A DNA stretch of 40,897 bases from assembly GCA_018267675.1 (NCBI GenBank), contig JAFDYA010000032.1, positions 1-40,897 of the forward strand. Direction: 5' to 3'. Below, in pieces: positions 1 to 7,871 of this stretch; the stretch's first letter is position 1, and each line of letters begins with the position of its first letter. The position numbers and the translations under genes were made by a program. The notes beneath the pieces are model-generated. The model did not search any database. It was not told the origin of the DNA and saw nothing but the letters and a program-made list of their open reading frames with translations. This stretch comes from Bacteroidota bacterium (GTDB taxonomy: Bacteria; Bacteroidota; Bacteroidia; Chitinophagales; Chitinophagaceae).

Positions 1-654
1 AAAATCAAAACCTCTGATTGCTTCCGGTGCTTGAACAAAACGGCAAGTTGAATATTGTTGTAGCGTTGCAGCATCGGCTTCGAGTAATAGCTCCACGACA
101 CTTGGAGTCAATTCTAAATGACATTGAAAGCCATAAACCAGATCTGAATAGGCAAGTATCTGCCTCGGGCAACCCGGGCTTGTCGCCAGGACCTTTACCC
201 CTGAAGATAGTCCGGGCATATCTCCATGCCAATGCGCAACCAAAAGCGAAGCACCAAAATACTGAACCTTGTTATCTGCAAGTCCATCCTTGGTCAATTC
301 TATCGGAAAGATACCTATCTCCCGTTCGGGACTATGCTCCACACCCGCTCCCATTGCTGCTGCCAGTAGCTGTGCGCCCAAACATATACCCAGCACGGCT
401 TTCCCAGCTTCTACACAACTACGGATCAAGTTCATTTCGGCTAATGCATCAAAATGGGGACATTCTTCTTTGGATGTATTCGGACTTTGAGGCCCACCCA
501 ATACGATCAACAAATCAATGGATAAACTATCAGCAGGAATCGGATGACGTAGGTAAACCTGACAAAGCTCCACAGTGTATCCCCGCGCAGCAGCCCAATC
601 CAAAAGGGAACCGGGTGCTTCAAAAGCCTCATGTTGTAGGATCAATACCTTCAT
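1..654 (-). CDS. Class I glutamine amidotransferase domain protein, 3' end cut by window edge
   Basis: Reading the minus strand from the ATG at 654 gives an open frame of 218 codons that is still open at base 1, so the C-terminus is missing. The product begins MKVLILQHE and has the class I glutamine amidotransferase (triad) layout: a VLGGPQSP loop near residue 52, the nucleophile elbow GICLGAQ with Cys91, and a GFQCHLE segment carrying His179 and Glu181. This matches stand-alone GMP-synthase-like amidotransferases, which hydrolyse glutamine to release ammonia or act as gamma-glutamyl hydrolases. The true acceptor cannot be inferred. It is divergent from the FMN reductase at 799. A plus-strand open frame over the same bases lacks any recognisable motif. 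Family call is firm; substrate unknown. Confidence 0.85.
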   Translation of the reverse strand, partial: MKVLILQHEAFEAPGSLLDWAAARGYTVELCQVYLRHPIPADSLSIDLLIVLGGPQSPNTSKEECPHFDALAEMNLIRSCVEAGKAVLGICLGAQLLAAAMGAGVEHSPEREIGIFPIELTKDGLADNKVQYFGASLLVAHWHGDMPGLSSGVKVLATSPGCPRQILAYSDLVYGFQCHLELTPSVVELLLEADAATLQQYSTCRFVQAPEAIRGFDF

Positions 655-798
655 AAATACTAGTCGAGTATTTGTTGCATCTGCCGACCAAAATTAGTGT
701 ATCAATAATGGCTATTGGCATTAGCAAGCAAGCAACAGAATTTTGCGCCCCCTCAATTTTTCCTTCTAGTTGAACGATTTACTAGTAAAATTATAGCA

Positions 799-1329
799 AT
801 GAAAAAGATCCTAGCGATTGTCGGTAGTGCCAGCAACAACTCCTCTAATCTTAAACTGGCGCAGCTATTCGCCAACCTTAGTAGTGACTATTTTGATGTG
901 AGTATCTATAATCAACTAAAAACCCTGCCCCATTTTGACCCGGAACTTTCCCTACAAAACCCGCCCGATGAAGTGCTTGATTTCCGGAATCGAGTTGCGC
1001 ATTCAGATGGCATCCTGATCAGCACTCCGGAATATGTATTCAGCATTCCCAGTGGTTTGAAAAATGCCTTGGAATGGTGCATCGCGAGCACCGTCTTTAC
1101 AGAAAAACCCTTAGCGCTTATCACCGCTTCCGCGAGTGGTGAAAAAGCCCATGCAGCACTACAACTTGTCATGAAAACAGCGGGTGCAATATTCAACGAA
1201 TCAAGCACGCTACTTCTTCCCGGAATCAAAGGAAAATTCAATATTGACGGCCAACTCGTTGATCCTACCGTACAGCAGCAGCTTGAAACATTGGCCCATG
1301 ACTTCAATATCCTGATTTCGAAAAAATAG
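799..1329 (+). CDS. NAD(P)H-dependent FMN reductase family protein
   Basis: A 176-residue flavodoxin-fold protein starting MKKILAIVGSAS. The N-terminal GSxSxxSxN-type phosphate loop binds FMN phosphate, and a STPEYVFSIPSGLKNALEW segment (about residues 75-93) is the typical second flavin-binding motif of the YieF/ChrR/azoreductase-like family. Family members reduce FMN, quinones, chromate or azo compounds with NAD(P)H in the cytoplasm. The open frame extends 28 codons upstream, but the ATG at 799 places the beta1 strand at the N-terminus as in relatives, so I use it. It is followed after 42 bp by the MFS exporter on the same strand, which suggests co-transcription. Its physiological substrate cannot be read from sequence. 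Confidence 0.85.
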   Translation: MKKILAIVGSASNNSSNLKLAQLFANLSSDYFDVSIYNQLKTLPHFDPELSLQNPPDEVLDFRNRVAHSDGILISTPEYVFSIPSGLKNALEWCIASTVFTEKPLALITASASGEKAHAALQLVMKTAGAIFNESSTLLLPGIKGKFNIDGQLVDPTVQQQLETLAHDFNILISKK

Positions 1330-1371
1330 TTTCCATCAATACCCATTCTTAAACCCCGTATCTCTGCATTC

Positions 1372-2622
1372 ATGTCAATCCAACCTGACGCTCAACCCAA
1401 TTTCCTTGGCCGTGGTAAACAGCTCAAAGAAGCCAACAAAGGGATTGCAACTCTTTTAGCTTTTCTACTCATACCTATGTCCGGCTTGGTGACGGATATG
1501 TACCTCCCATCTATGCCGCAAATGGCCTTAGACTTAAACCAAAACGAGGCTGCTATCCAACTCACGCTTAGTCTGTTCCTGATTAGCTATGGTTTGGCTC
1601 AATTTGTTACCGGCAACCTCCTAGATGCCTTTGGTAGATACCGACTCGGCCTTCTTTCATTGGTAGCTTTTATTGTAAGTAGTCTTGTGCTGGCAACAAG
1701 CTCCAGCATAATTGTGGTGGATGCTATGCGTATTGTTCAAGGGCTCAGTACGGGCTTTATTGTCGTGGCCAAACGCGCCTTCTTTGTGGATGTTTATGAA
1801 GGGGAACGGCGCAAGCATTTTTTGAGTTTAATGTCTATCGTTTGGTCTGCTGCGCCTGTATTGGCGCCATTTGTGGGAGGATATCTACAGCATTTCTTCA
1901 GCTGGCGAGCCAACTTCTTTGTCTTGGCCGGATATGGTTTCACGATGTTGCTTTTGGAATGGTTGTTTTCAGGAGAAACGATTCAGGCATTTCGGGCATT
2001 GAAATGGAAGACCGTATTTCAAGACTATCGGTTTATGTTCCGGGATCGCCTCTTTGTATCCGGTCTGTTGATCTGTGGCTTGAGCTATGGGACGACCATG
2101 ATTTTTGGGCTCAGCGGCTCGTTCATCATTGAGCACAAGTTGCTGTATTCGCCGGTTGTAGCGGGCTATGCCGCGCTTGCAATGGGCCTAGCATGGATGG
2201 CTGGCGGCTTCTTGGGCAAAGCTACTTTGGATCACCCATTACTTCCCAAACTTCGGCTCAGCAATTTGGTGCAATTGGTGCTTACCCTATTGATGATTGT
2301 GACCGCTTTGTACTGGAGCAACCTTTATTCGCTGCTGCTGTTCGCATTTCTTATTCATGTCTGTGTTGGCTTTATTTTCAACAACTATTTTGCCATTTGC
2401 CTTGGACGATTTCCTCAATTTGCCGGGGTGGTAAGCGGGCTGTGTGGTGGTGTCACCTTCATTGTCACGGCAGCATCCAGTTATTCTGTTATTGGCTGGC
2501 TCCATCCGGAACACCAACAGGGCATGGGTATTGCCTATTTGTTGATGGGCATTGGTGCTTTCTCCTTGCTTCAATTTGTACTGAAGCCCTATATCGCAAG
2601 AAGCGCTACCAGTCAGTCCTAA
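1372..2622 (+). CDS. MFS transporter, Bcr/CflA drug-resistance type
   Basis: A 416-residue polytopic inner-membrane protein with about 12 hydrophobic segments. After a cytoplasmic N-terminus it shows TDMYLPSMPQMALDL at the end of helix 1, typical of Bcr/CflA transporters, and the loop 2-3 motif A variant GNLLDAFGRYRLG. Family members export drugs or small metabolites (bicyclomycin, chloramphenicol, dipeptides, cysteine) by proton antiport. It lies 42 bp after the FMN reductase and 47 bp before the UbiA-like gene, consistent with one transcript. An efflux pump beside a flavin reductase could serve detoxification, but that is inference. Length matches the family. Confidence 0.85.
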   Translation: MSIQPDAQPNFLGRGKQLKEANKGIATLLAFLLIPMSGLVTDMYLPSMPQMALDLNQNEAAIQLTLSLFLISYGLAQFVTGNLLDAFGRYRLGLLSLVAFIVSSLVLATSSSIIVVDAMRIVQGLSTGFIVVAKRAFFVDVYEGERRKHFLSLMSIVWSAAPVLAPFVGGYLQHFFSWRANFFVLAGYGFTMLLLEWLFSGETIQAFRALKWKTVFQDYRFMFRDRLFVSGLLICGLSYGTTMIFGLSGSFIIEHKLLYSPVVAGYAALAMGLAWMAGGFLGKATLDHPLLPKLRLSNLVQLVLTLLMIVTALYWSNLYSLLLFAFLIHVCVGFIFNNYFAICLGRFPQFAGVVSGLCGGVTFIVTAASSYSVIGWLHPEHQQGMGIAYLLMGIGAFSLLQFVLKPYIARSATSQS

Positions 2623-2669
2623 GTTATTCTTGACGAGAACAATGATTCCAAATTCTGTAGTATTGTTCT

Positions 2670-3650
2670 GTGAATATCATTCAGTGGTTTAGTGGAAGCA
2701 AGGTTGGAGAATTCATTTTCTTCGGCAATTATTTCTATGCCCTTTGCGTACTATCCCTCTCTATTGAAGCGTCCTTACAGCAGGATATTCCTCTAAACAG
2801 CTTTGCCTTCTACACACTTATCTGCGCCGTCACGATTCTCTACTATACCTATGCCTACATGCAGGAGATCAGCCTGAAAATCATCTTTGGCAATCGGAAA
2901 ATTCGGCTAACACCGCCAACAACCTATAGTTTTTATAACAAGCGTACCAATTGGTATCATCGGAATGAACGCCTACTCAACCTCACCCAATTAGTTTTTC
3001 TAATCACTACGATAGTCTGTAGCCTCTATCTCGTTCTTAGGAAATACGAAAACATCTTTTCGCTTCAGGCATCAGAGTGGCTCATCCTATGCTCTGTACC
3101 ACTTGTTGCGGCACTCTATTATGGCAATGCTTTCTTCCCTATTTTCAAAATCAATCTAAGAAAGTCGGGCTGGGCGAAGGCTTTTTTTATTGGATTTGTT
3201 TGGGCCGGGCTCGTCACACTCTACCCACCCATGTTCTACCAATGGGAGCATAATTTGCATTACACCTTTACCCTAGTCACTTTTTGGCTTTTGGTAAAAA
3301 ACTGGATGTACATTTCTGTTCTTGCCATCATGTTCGACATCAAAGACTATGCTGATGATGCGAATAGGGATTTGAAAACCTTTGTGGTGCGCGTTGGCCT
3401 GAGGAAGACCATATTCAGCATCCTGCTTCCGCTCACTATTCTAGGTCTTATCTCCTTTTCCATCTTTGCCTACGAAGTCAAGTTCTCCGCTGCTCGTTAT
3501 CTTATCAATTTGATTCCTTTTCTGCTATTGTTGCTTGTTGCCTATTCCATGCATCAACGAAAATCGATTCTCTATTATCTGGTCGTTATTGATGGACTCA
3601 TGTTGTTGAAGAGTCTTTGCGGTATCGCGGCTACTTTACTTTTTGTGTAA
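2670..3650 (+). CDS. UbiA-like polytopic membrane protein lacking the first Asp motif
   Basis: A 326-residue protein with about eight or nine hydrophobic helices. The segment DIKDYADDANRDLKTF near residues 224-239, followed by VVRVG, looks like the second aspartate-rich motif and the following 'T-x-x-V-x-x-G' of UbiA prenyltransferases. The first motif of that family (NDxxDxxxD in the 2-3 loop) is absent: the equivalent region reads YYTYAYMQE. It may therefore be a divergent or non-catalytic relative. Translation must start at GTG 2670 or later, because TAG at 2658-2660 closes the frame upstream and no ATG precedes conserved sequence. It is 47 bp downstream of the MFS gene and convergent with 3761-4354. 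Prenyl-transfer activity is not established. Confidence 0.55.
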   Translation: MNIIQWFSGSKVGEFIFFGNYFYALCVLSLSIEASLQQDIPLNSFAFYTLICAVTILYYTYAYMQEISLKIIFGNRKIRLTPPTTYSFYNKRTNWYHRNERLLNLTQLVFLITTIVCSLYLVLRKYENIFSLQASEWLILCSVPLVAALYYGNAFFPIFKINLRKSGWAKAFFIGFVWAGLVTLYPPMFYQWEHNLHYTFTLVTFWLLVKNWMYISVLAIMFDIKDYADDANRDLKTFVVRVGLRKTIFSILLPLTILGLISFSIFAYEVKFSAARYLINLIPFLLLLLVAYSMHQRKSILYYLVVIDGLMLLKSLCGIAATLLFV

Positions 3651-3760
3651 GCCCGAGTCACTGAAATGGGTCTGAGGTCAAAATTTTACTTTGCAAATAG
3701 ACTAGTGCACATACAAGCTTGCGTTGTTTTCCTTGGCACAAACGAACAACACTATTTTGT

Positions 3761-4354
3761 TCAGTAGGCATTCAATTGCCCATCAATTTCTGAAATTTTT
3801 TGAATCAGTTCATCCAGCTTTGCTTGTTGCTTTCGGATGGTTCGTGGCCGAAAATAAAACCAGTTGAAGCCTATCCAGGCCAGTGTTATGAGATAGGTCG
3901 TACTAGCGCCCAACGCACTCATTCTACGCACATATTCGTAGAGATAGAGGCATATTCCCCCGCTCAACAAAAGGAAGTATAAACTCAGTATCCAGGTATG
4001 AAGCTGCTTTTGGCTCTGTTTTACTTTCAGAAGCTGTTGTAAATAGGCACTGTTGCTCATCCCGGAATCTAGCTTGCTGAACATTTCCAATTGTCCGTTT
4101 GCAAATACCATATAGCCAAGCATTGCTGCAATGACTAGGATAATGCCAAGCTTAGTGCTGAGAAGTTCCGGCTGATAGTGTAGCCAGATAAAAACAATAA
4201 AGGCGCAAGTTGCTGCTAGGCAGAGGTTGAGCAAAAGCAAGCGTCGGAGGCTCTGTCTTTTGTAGCGGACCAAGCGATCTTTCAATAAGGAAAGATCCGG
4301 CGCACTCGTGTTTCGTTGTTGCCAGAGGCTTTTGAAGTCAAGACTATCTTCCAT
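3761..4354 (-). CDS. Four-helix membrane protein, probable anti-sigma partner of the ECF sigma factor
   Basis: A 197-residue protein starting MEDSLDFKSLWQQR. After a basic cytoplasmic N-terminus (about 40 residues) there are two close hydrophobic segments (about 39-58 and 68-86), an amphipathic linker, two more (about 118-138 and 150-167), and a charged C-terminal helix. I recognise no named domain. Its ATG overlaps the end of the sigma factor gene by 11 bp (4344-4354), so the two are translationally coupled. In Bacteroidota, small membrane proteins directly downstream of ECF sigma genes commonly act as their membrane-bound antagonists. That role is inferred from position only. No zinc-binding HxxxCxxC motif of ZAS anti-sigma proteins is present. 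Confidence 0.6.
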   Translation of the reverse strand: MEDSLDFKSLWQQRNTSAPDLSLLKDRLVRYKRQSLRRLLLLNLCLAATCAFIVFIWLHYQPELLSTKLGIILVIAAMLGYMVFANGQLEMFSKLDSGMSNSAYLQQLLKVKQSQKQLHTWILSLYFLLLSGGICLYLYEYVRRMSALGASTTYLITLAWIGFNWFYFRPRTIRKQQAKLDELIQKISEIDGQLNAY

Positions 4355-4814
4355 GGCTTTTAAATTTTTGGGCCAACTTTTCTTTTATCCGATGAATTTT
4401 CACCCGAACATTTCCTTCCGAAAGTCCCGTGATATTGGCTATCTCCGCTTGTTTCAGCTCTTCCAGCTCCAGTGATATTATGATCCGTTCCAGCTCCGGC
4501 AATTCTGAGATAAACTGATAGAGCAATTTAATTTTCGGTTCTATCGACTCTAGCGCTTCTTCTTTAATCTGCTCTGGCATTGCTGAAAGTGGGATTCGTT
4601 TTTCCCGGTTGATTTGCCTCAAGCATGTATTGGAAACAATCCGGAATATCCATGTGCCGATTGCGGATTCCTCACGGAATTTTGGCAGTTGCTGCCAGAT
4701 GATCAAAAAGCTTTCCTGAGCCAAATCTTTGGCGGCTTCCTCATCATTGAGATAGCCCATGCACAAGCGGAATACCCGCTGCCAATAGTTCTGATATAGT
4801 TCGTCAAAGTGCAT
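4344..4814 (-). CDS. RNA polymerase ECF sigma factor (sigma-70 family)
   Basis: A 156-residue protein starting MHFDELYQNYW. Region 2 contains EAAKDLAQESFLIIWQQL (core-binding, -10 recognition; about residues 26-43) and FRIVSNTCLRQI. Region 4 ends with the helix-turn-helix LKQAEIANITGLSEGNVRVKIHR that contacts the -35. It redirects RNA polymerase to a specific regulon. I chose the ATG at 4814-4812 because it aligns with family N-termini and because its A is shared with the TAA stop of the upstream hydrolase gene (TAATG), a classic coupling arrangement. The frame could extend 16 codons into the hydrolase gene, but those residues are not family-like. The downstream membrane protein overlaps it by 11 bp. 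Confidence 0.9.
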   Translation of the reverse strand: MHFDELYQNYWQRVFRLCMGYLNDEEAAKDLAQESFLIIWQQLPKFREESAIGTWIFRIVSNTCLRQINREKRIPLSAMPEQIKEEALESIEPKIKLLYQFISELPELERIIISLELEELKQAEIANITGLSEGNVRVKIHRIKEKLAQKFKSHGR

Positions 4815-5668
4815 TAATGGGCCGATATGAAGCTGTTCAATTGTTGAAGGTACCAACCCCAATCGTCGTACATGATGAAGTGCAAGCCTTTGGTGGCATA
4901 GCGCAAATCTGCTTGTTTTAGGTTCTTATATTGTTCCTCAATTGCCGGTTTAAAATTGCTGAAATAAGACTCTAACAAGATCATACTGGGGCATTGAATC
5001 TGCTCAATTTTCTCCCGAAGGTCTGTGTTGCTAAAGTCGCAATATAGTTGGCCGAATGTCTTCCTGTCAGAGCGCATACTCCAAGCAACAGCCAGTGCTT
5101 GCTTACCTGTGTCGGCAATTAATCTGCGCATTGTCGCTACTTGCATCGCTTTAAACTGTTCCTTATCCATGCTTACAATTTGTTGTACCATTCCCGAACA
5201 ATCCGGTGTTGCGCTGCTCTTGAAATCAGGTTGATTCATAGCAGCAAGGCAGGGCAAAGCATCTACAATGATGATGCTACCAACTAAGTCCGGATAATCT
5301 GCGGCCAGAGCTAAGGCCAGGCCTCCGCCCATACTATGGCCAACAATTATGGGCTTGTTGATTTTCTGGTCTTTGATGAATTGAGCAAGAGCAGTTTCCC
5401 AATGGATAAAACCGGGATTCGCTTCGGCAGGCACTCCGGCGAAACCTGCCATAGTAAACGTATAGCAGGTATGGCTTGGCTCAAACTGGACTTTGGTATC
5501 ATCCCACACTGCGCCACTAGAGGCAAAGCCGGGAATAAATAAAATTGCCGGACCACCCTTGCCGCTTACTTGAACTTCGAAAGGATATTGGCGGGCATCC
5601 TGTGCCGACACAGTGAGGCCGCAAATTGTAGCAATAAAAAGAAGAAGGAGGTTTCGACAACGTTTCAT
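4814..5668 (-). CDS. Exported alpha/beta hydrolase
   Basis: A 284-residue protein with an N-terminal signal peptide (hydrophobic LLLLFIATICGLTV, likely cleavage after VSA at about residue 22). The fold shows the oxyanion strand ILFIPGFASSG (42-52), the nucleophile elbow GHSMGG with Ser112, and a late histidine, His263 in KGLHF, giving a plausible catalytic triad. It probably acts on an ester, lactone or amide in the periplasm; substrate unknown. It is the first gene of a coupled module: its TAA shares one base with the ATG of the ECF sigma gene. An 18-bp perfect palindrome lies 114-131 bp upstream. The placement suggests the hydrolase senses or processes the signal read by the sigma/anti-sigma pair, but it could simply be co-transcribed. 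Confidence 0.85.
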   Translation of the reverse strand: MKRCRNLLLLFIATICGLTVSAQDARQYPFEVQVSGKGGPAILFIPGFASSGAVWDDTKVQFEPSHTCYTFTMAGFAGVPAEANPGFIHWETALAQFIKDQKINKPIIVGHSMGGGLALALAADYPDLVGSIIIVDALPCLAAMNQPDFKSSATPDCSGMVQQIVSMDKEQFKAMQVATMRRLIADTGKQALAVAWSMRSDRKTFGQLYCDFSNTDLREKIEQIQCPSMILLESYFSNFKPAIEEQYKNLKQADLRYATKGLHFIMYDDWGWYLQQLNSFISAH

Positions 5669-5781
5669 GGCGGTAAATTTTTCTTGATTCGCCCTTTAGA
5701 GCCGCTATTAAGGAAATTGTTACAGGCACCACTTCGATTTTTTTTCCAACCCAATTCCTTTTCTACCTGCAAAGGCAAGAG

Positions 5782-5799
5782 ATGAAGCAATTGCTTCAT
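5782..5799. repeat. 18-bp perfect palindrome between porin and hydrolase genes
   Basis: The bases 5782-5799 read identically on both strands (half-site ATGAAGCAA). The palindrome lies 19 bp after the porin stop codon and 114 bp before the hydrolase ATG, both on the minus strand. It has no spacer, so as RNA it would form at best a six-bp stem with a six-base loop and no U-tract, which argues against a standard terminator. A dimeric regulator site for the hydrolase-sigma module is possible. Confidence 0.4.
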
Positions 5800-5817
5800 G
5801 TGCGTCGATAAGAACTC

Positions 5818-7161
5818 CTATATGGCGATATGCCCACGCAGCCCAAACGCATGAACTGGGCCCCTGTCTTTGTTGTAGCCGGGATTGTTCACCAACTGAT
5901 AGTCGATGCTGAACCAAAAGAATTTGCTGAGTTGTGCATTATAAAAAAGCTCTAAGATGGCCTCTCTGCCATAGTTCAACCTACCATCACCAATAATAAA
6001 GCCATAGCCGCCGGCTTTGAGGAAGTCTTGATGTACTTTAGATATTCCATTGCTCACAGCGGCTATCCCCAATACATCATTCGGGCGTTTCCATGGATTA
6101 CCTTTTACGGACAGGCCAAGATTGAAGCTGTTATCAATCTCGGTAAAAGCCCAGGTAGCATATTGTCCATCATTCCAACCAAGGCGACTAAAGACTCCAA
6201 TATTTCTACCCAATTGTTGTTCCCAGTTTAAGCCAAGTGAGAATTTACTGCCGCCATAGGTTCTATGTTCTTCATCGCCTTGTATCACCCCGAGCAGAAA
6301 AGCATCTTGAGTAGCAATTGCCCGAAGGCCGTCCTTATACGAAGGTGCCTGGGATGCAGTATAGCTGGCAATAAATCGGATTTTACCTGGTAGCTTGTTC
6401 CAACTCAAGGCATGCTCCAATTCAAGCGTTTCGGAGTGTGCTTTACTGAAGTCATACTCCATGAGATGACTATTCGCTAATCTGGGCACAGCAACACTAG
6501 CGACACGAAGAGCCCAAGTGGGATGGATCATTTCGGCAACGAGGCCATAGGTATAGCCACGAGTATTGGCAGGATAATCCCAAGCTCCATTTGCCCAAAT
6601 ACTCCAGTTAAAGAATTGGGTTCGTGGATCTTTACAGTAGGTATTATCATCGAAAAAGTCGGCAATAGCAAATCGGCCTGCACTAAGTGTAATTCGGTTC
6701 ATGGGTACCTTACCAGCTATTTGGTTCGCATCATCATCGACAATATCGTAGGCGGTATTGCCCAAGGGGATGTGCTGTTGTAAGTAGGCCCTTGCAACAA
6801 AAACTTGTGGTTCGGTAGCACCTACTCTATAGGTCTCCCCATTCAAAGCACCCGCCACGCCAGTAGCAAAGCTCAATCCTTTGCCGCCGGCCACCTCAGG
6901 ATTAAAATAGAAACTTGCACCCTTCCATAGCGTTCGGCCAAAAAAGAGTGTTCCCGTAAGGCTGGTTGCAGTCGGCTCCACAGAGTCTGCGAGGGAATTC
7001 AAGCCGGAATATGGGCTATTGAATCCCGAATGCTTTTGAGCAATTATAGTCGTCTGAAAATGTGCCGACCACTTTGGTGTTTTGGCTTGAGTTTCTTGTG
7101 CCAGAACTGAATAAAAAGAAGAAACTAGGCTGAAGAGAAGGGTCAATCTGAGGAGCATCAT
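5818..7161 (-). CDS. Carbohydrate-selective porin, OprB-like outer-membrane beta-barrel
   Basis: A 447-residue exported protein with a signal peptide ending SVLAQE. The mature sequence opens WSAHFQTTIIAQKHSGFNSPYSG and contains SLTGTLFFGRTLWKGASFYFNPE, the alternating aromatic/polar strands and 'FNPE...GGKGLS' block typical of OprB-family porins. A segment RITLSAGRFAIADFFDDNTY and the closing strand HAFGLRGHIAI (last residues aliphatic rather than Phe) fit a 16-stranded barrel. OprB proteins let sugars diffuse through the outer membrane. Two adjacent ATG codons (7161, 7158) are possible starts. A near-consensus promoter lies just upstream at 7179-7209. The hydrolase-sigma module follows 150 bp downstream, probably as a separate unit. 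Confidence 0.75.
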   Translation of the reverse strand: MMLLRLTLLFSLVSSFYSVLAQETQAKTPKWSAHFQTTIIAQKHSGFNSPYSGLNSLADSVEPTATSLTGTLFFGRTLWKGASFYFNPEVAGGKGLSFATGVAGALNGETYRVGATEPQVFVARAYLQQHIPLGNTAYDIVDDDANQIAGKVPMNRITLSAGRFAIADFFDDNTYCKDPRTQFFNWSIWANGAWDYPANTRGYTYGLVAEMIHPTWALRVASVAVPRLANSHLMEYDFSKAHSETLELEHALSWNKLPGKIRFIASYTASQAPSYKDGLRAIATQDAFLLGVIQGDEEHRTYGGSKFSLGLNWEQQLGRNIGVFSRLGWNDGQYATWAFTEIDNSFNLGLSVKGNPWKRPNDVLGIAAVSNGISKVHQDFLKAGGYGFIIGDGRLNYGREAILELFYNAQLSKFFWFSIDYQLVNNPGYNKDRGPVHAFGLRGHIAI

Positions 7162-7178
7162 AGTGAATTAATGTTTTG

Positions 7179-7209
7179 CAAAGCTAACAATAATATTCGG
7201 ATTCTAAAA
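7179..7209 (-). promoter_or_regulatory. Bacteroidota-type promoter for the porin gene
   Basis: On the minus strand, TTTT (7209-7206) is followed after 19 nt by TAGCTTTG (7186-7179), which fits the TAnnTTTG -7 element exactly. The -33 element has one mismatch to TTTG. Transcription would start near 7172, giving a leader of about 11 nt before the porin ATG. Confidence 0.5.
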
Positions 7210-7372
7210 CTTCATTCTTAAATCAGCAAATCATATTCATTTCAAACTTTAAACTGCACTGGGTGCTGCTTCAGCACGAAAGCACAATTCGGCATTCGCG
7301 TTGCAGATGATTAAGCCTAAGCCAAAATTCACCTTGCAAAGCTTTATTTCGAAGCAGCAATTGGCTTTGTCG

Positions 7373-7380
7373 TAAATTTG
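7373..7380 (+). promoter_or_regulatory. Possible -7 element for the tmRNA gene
   Basis: TAAATTTG matches the Bacteroidota TAnnTTTG -7 consensus and lies 90 nt before the mature tmRNA 5' end. That would imply a roughly 84-nt leader removed by processing. No TTTG is found at the expected -33 distance (TTTC at 7347 is the nearest), so this is tentative. The rest of 7210-7470 contains a small 6-bp hairpin (7263-7277) and no convincing gene. Confidence 0.3.
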
Positions 7381-7470
7381 TGCTCCTCCAAAAGCGAATG
7401 GCCAGAACACCTTTGATTATTCAATCTAAATGAAGGAATGTGGCCATCAGTTTTTGCCTTGAATGCGATC

Positions 7471-7842
7471 GGGGCCGACCGGTTTTGACAGCAGAGGGTA
7501 AGGTAGGTGTAAGCATGTCGTGCGTTGGATAATTAGCACGTTAATCTGAATATTCAAACTCTAGATGGCAATACTCAGTATGCCATGGCTGCTTAATCAG
7601 TGATTAGGTAACCATTTGGGCCGCCGCACGAAGCCTGCCTGTAGCTTCAGCCGCCGCCGACTCAAAACGATACAGGATAGGGCAGCAATATGCCGCGTGT
7701 GCTGCATGAAAACTTTAGTGGTGTAGGGAAGAGGTTGGTTTGTCCGGCTCCTGCATTTTCCCGAATATCAATGCCGCGAATAAGCATGTAGAAAGCTTGC
7801 AATGCACCTGTTTGGACCTGGGTTCGACTCCCAGCGGCTCCA
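7471..7842 (+). ncRNA. ssrA: Transfer-messenger RNA (tmRNA)
   Basis: The 5' end GGGGCCGACCGGTTTTGACA is the highly conserved tmRNA start. The 3' end carries a T arm (CTGGG TTCGACT CCCAG) and CGGCTCCA. The first seven bases GGGGCCG pair with 7835-7841 CGGCTCC (one G-U), forming the tRNA-like acceptor stem; A7842 is the discriminator. CCA is not encoded (CTA follows) and would be added by nucleotidyltransferase. The tag-coding reading frame sits at 7567-7596. Length is 372 nt. With SmpB, the RNA rescues stalled ribosomes and tags the aborted peptide for proteolysis. A strong intrinsic terminator follows at once. Confidence 0.97.
7567..7596 (+). other. ssrA degradation-tag reading frame (GNTQYAMAA)
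   Basis: Inside the tmRNA, GGC AAT ACT CAG TAT GCC ATG GCT GCT TAA encodes GNTQYAMAA followed by a stop. It has the initial Gly resume codon and hydrophobic-Ala-Ala end expected of Bacteroidota tags (family form G-x-x-x-[YF]-A-[LM]-A-A). The exact resume codon is inferred from that pattern. Met rather than Leu at position 7 is a minor variant. Confidence 0.85.
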
Positions 7843-7846
7843 CTAA

Positions 7847-7871
7847 AAAACCCACGCTAGTCGTGGGTTTT
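7847..7871 (+). terminator. Intrinsic terminator of ssrA
   Basis: AAAACCCACG (7847-7856) pairs perfectly with CGTGGGTTTT (7862-7871) around a five-base loop. The 3' arm ends in a T-run. It begins five bases after the mature tmRNA end. Confidence 0.9.

Noticed and set aside
18..656. Plus-strand open frame of about 210 codons at the left edge
   Set aside because: It is antisense to a clear glutamine amidotransferase, with no motif of its own.
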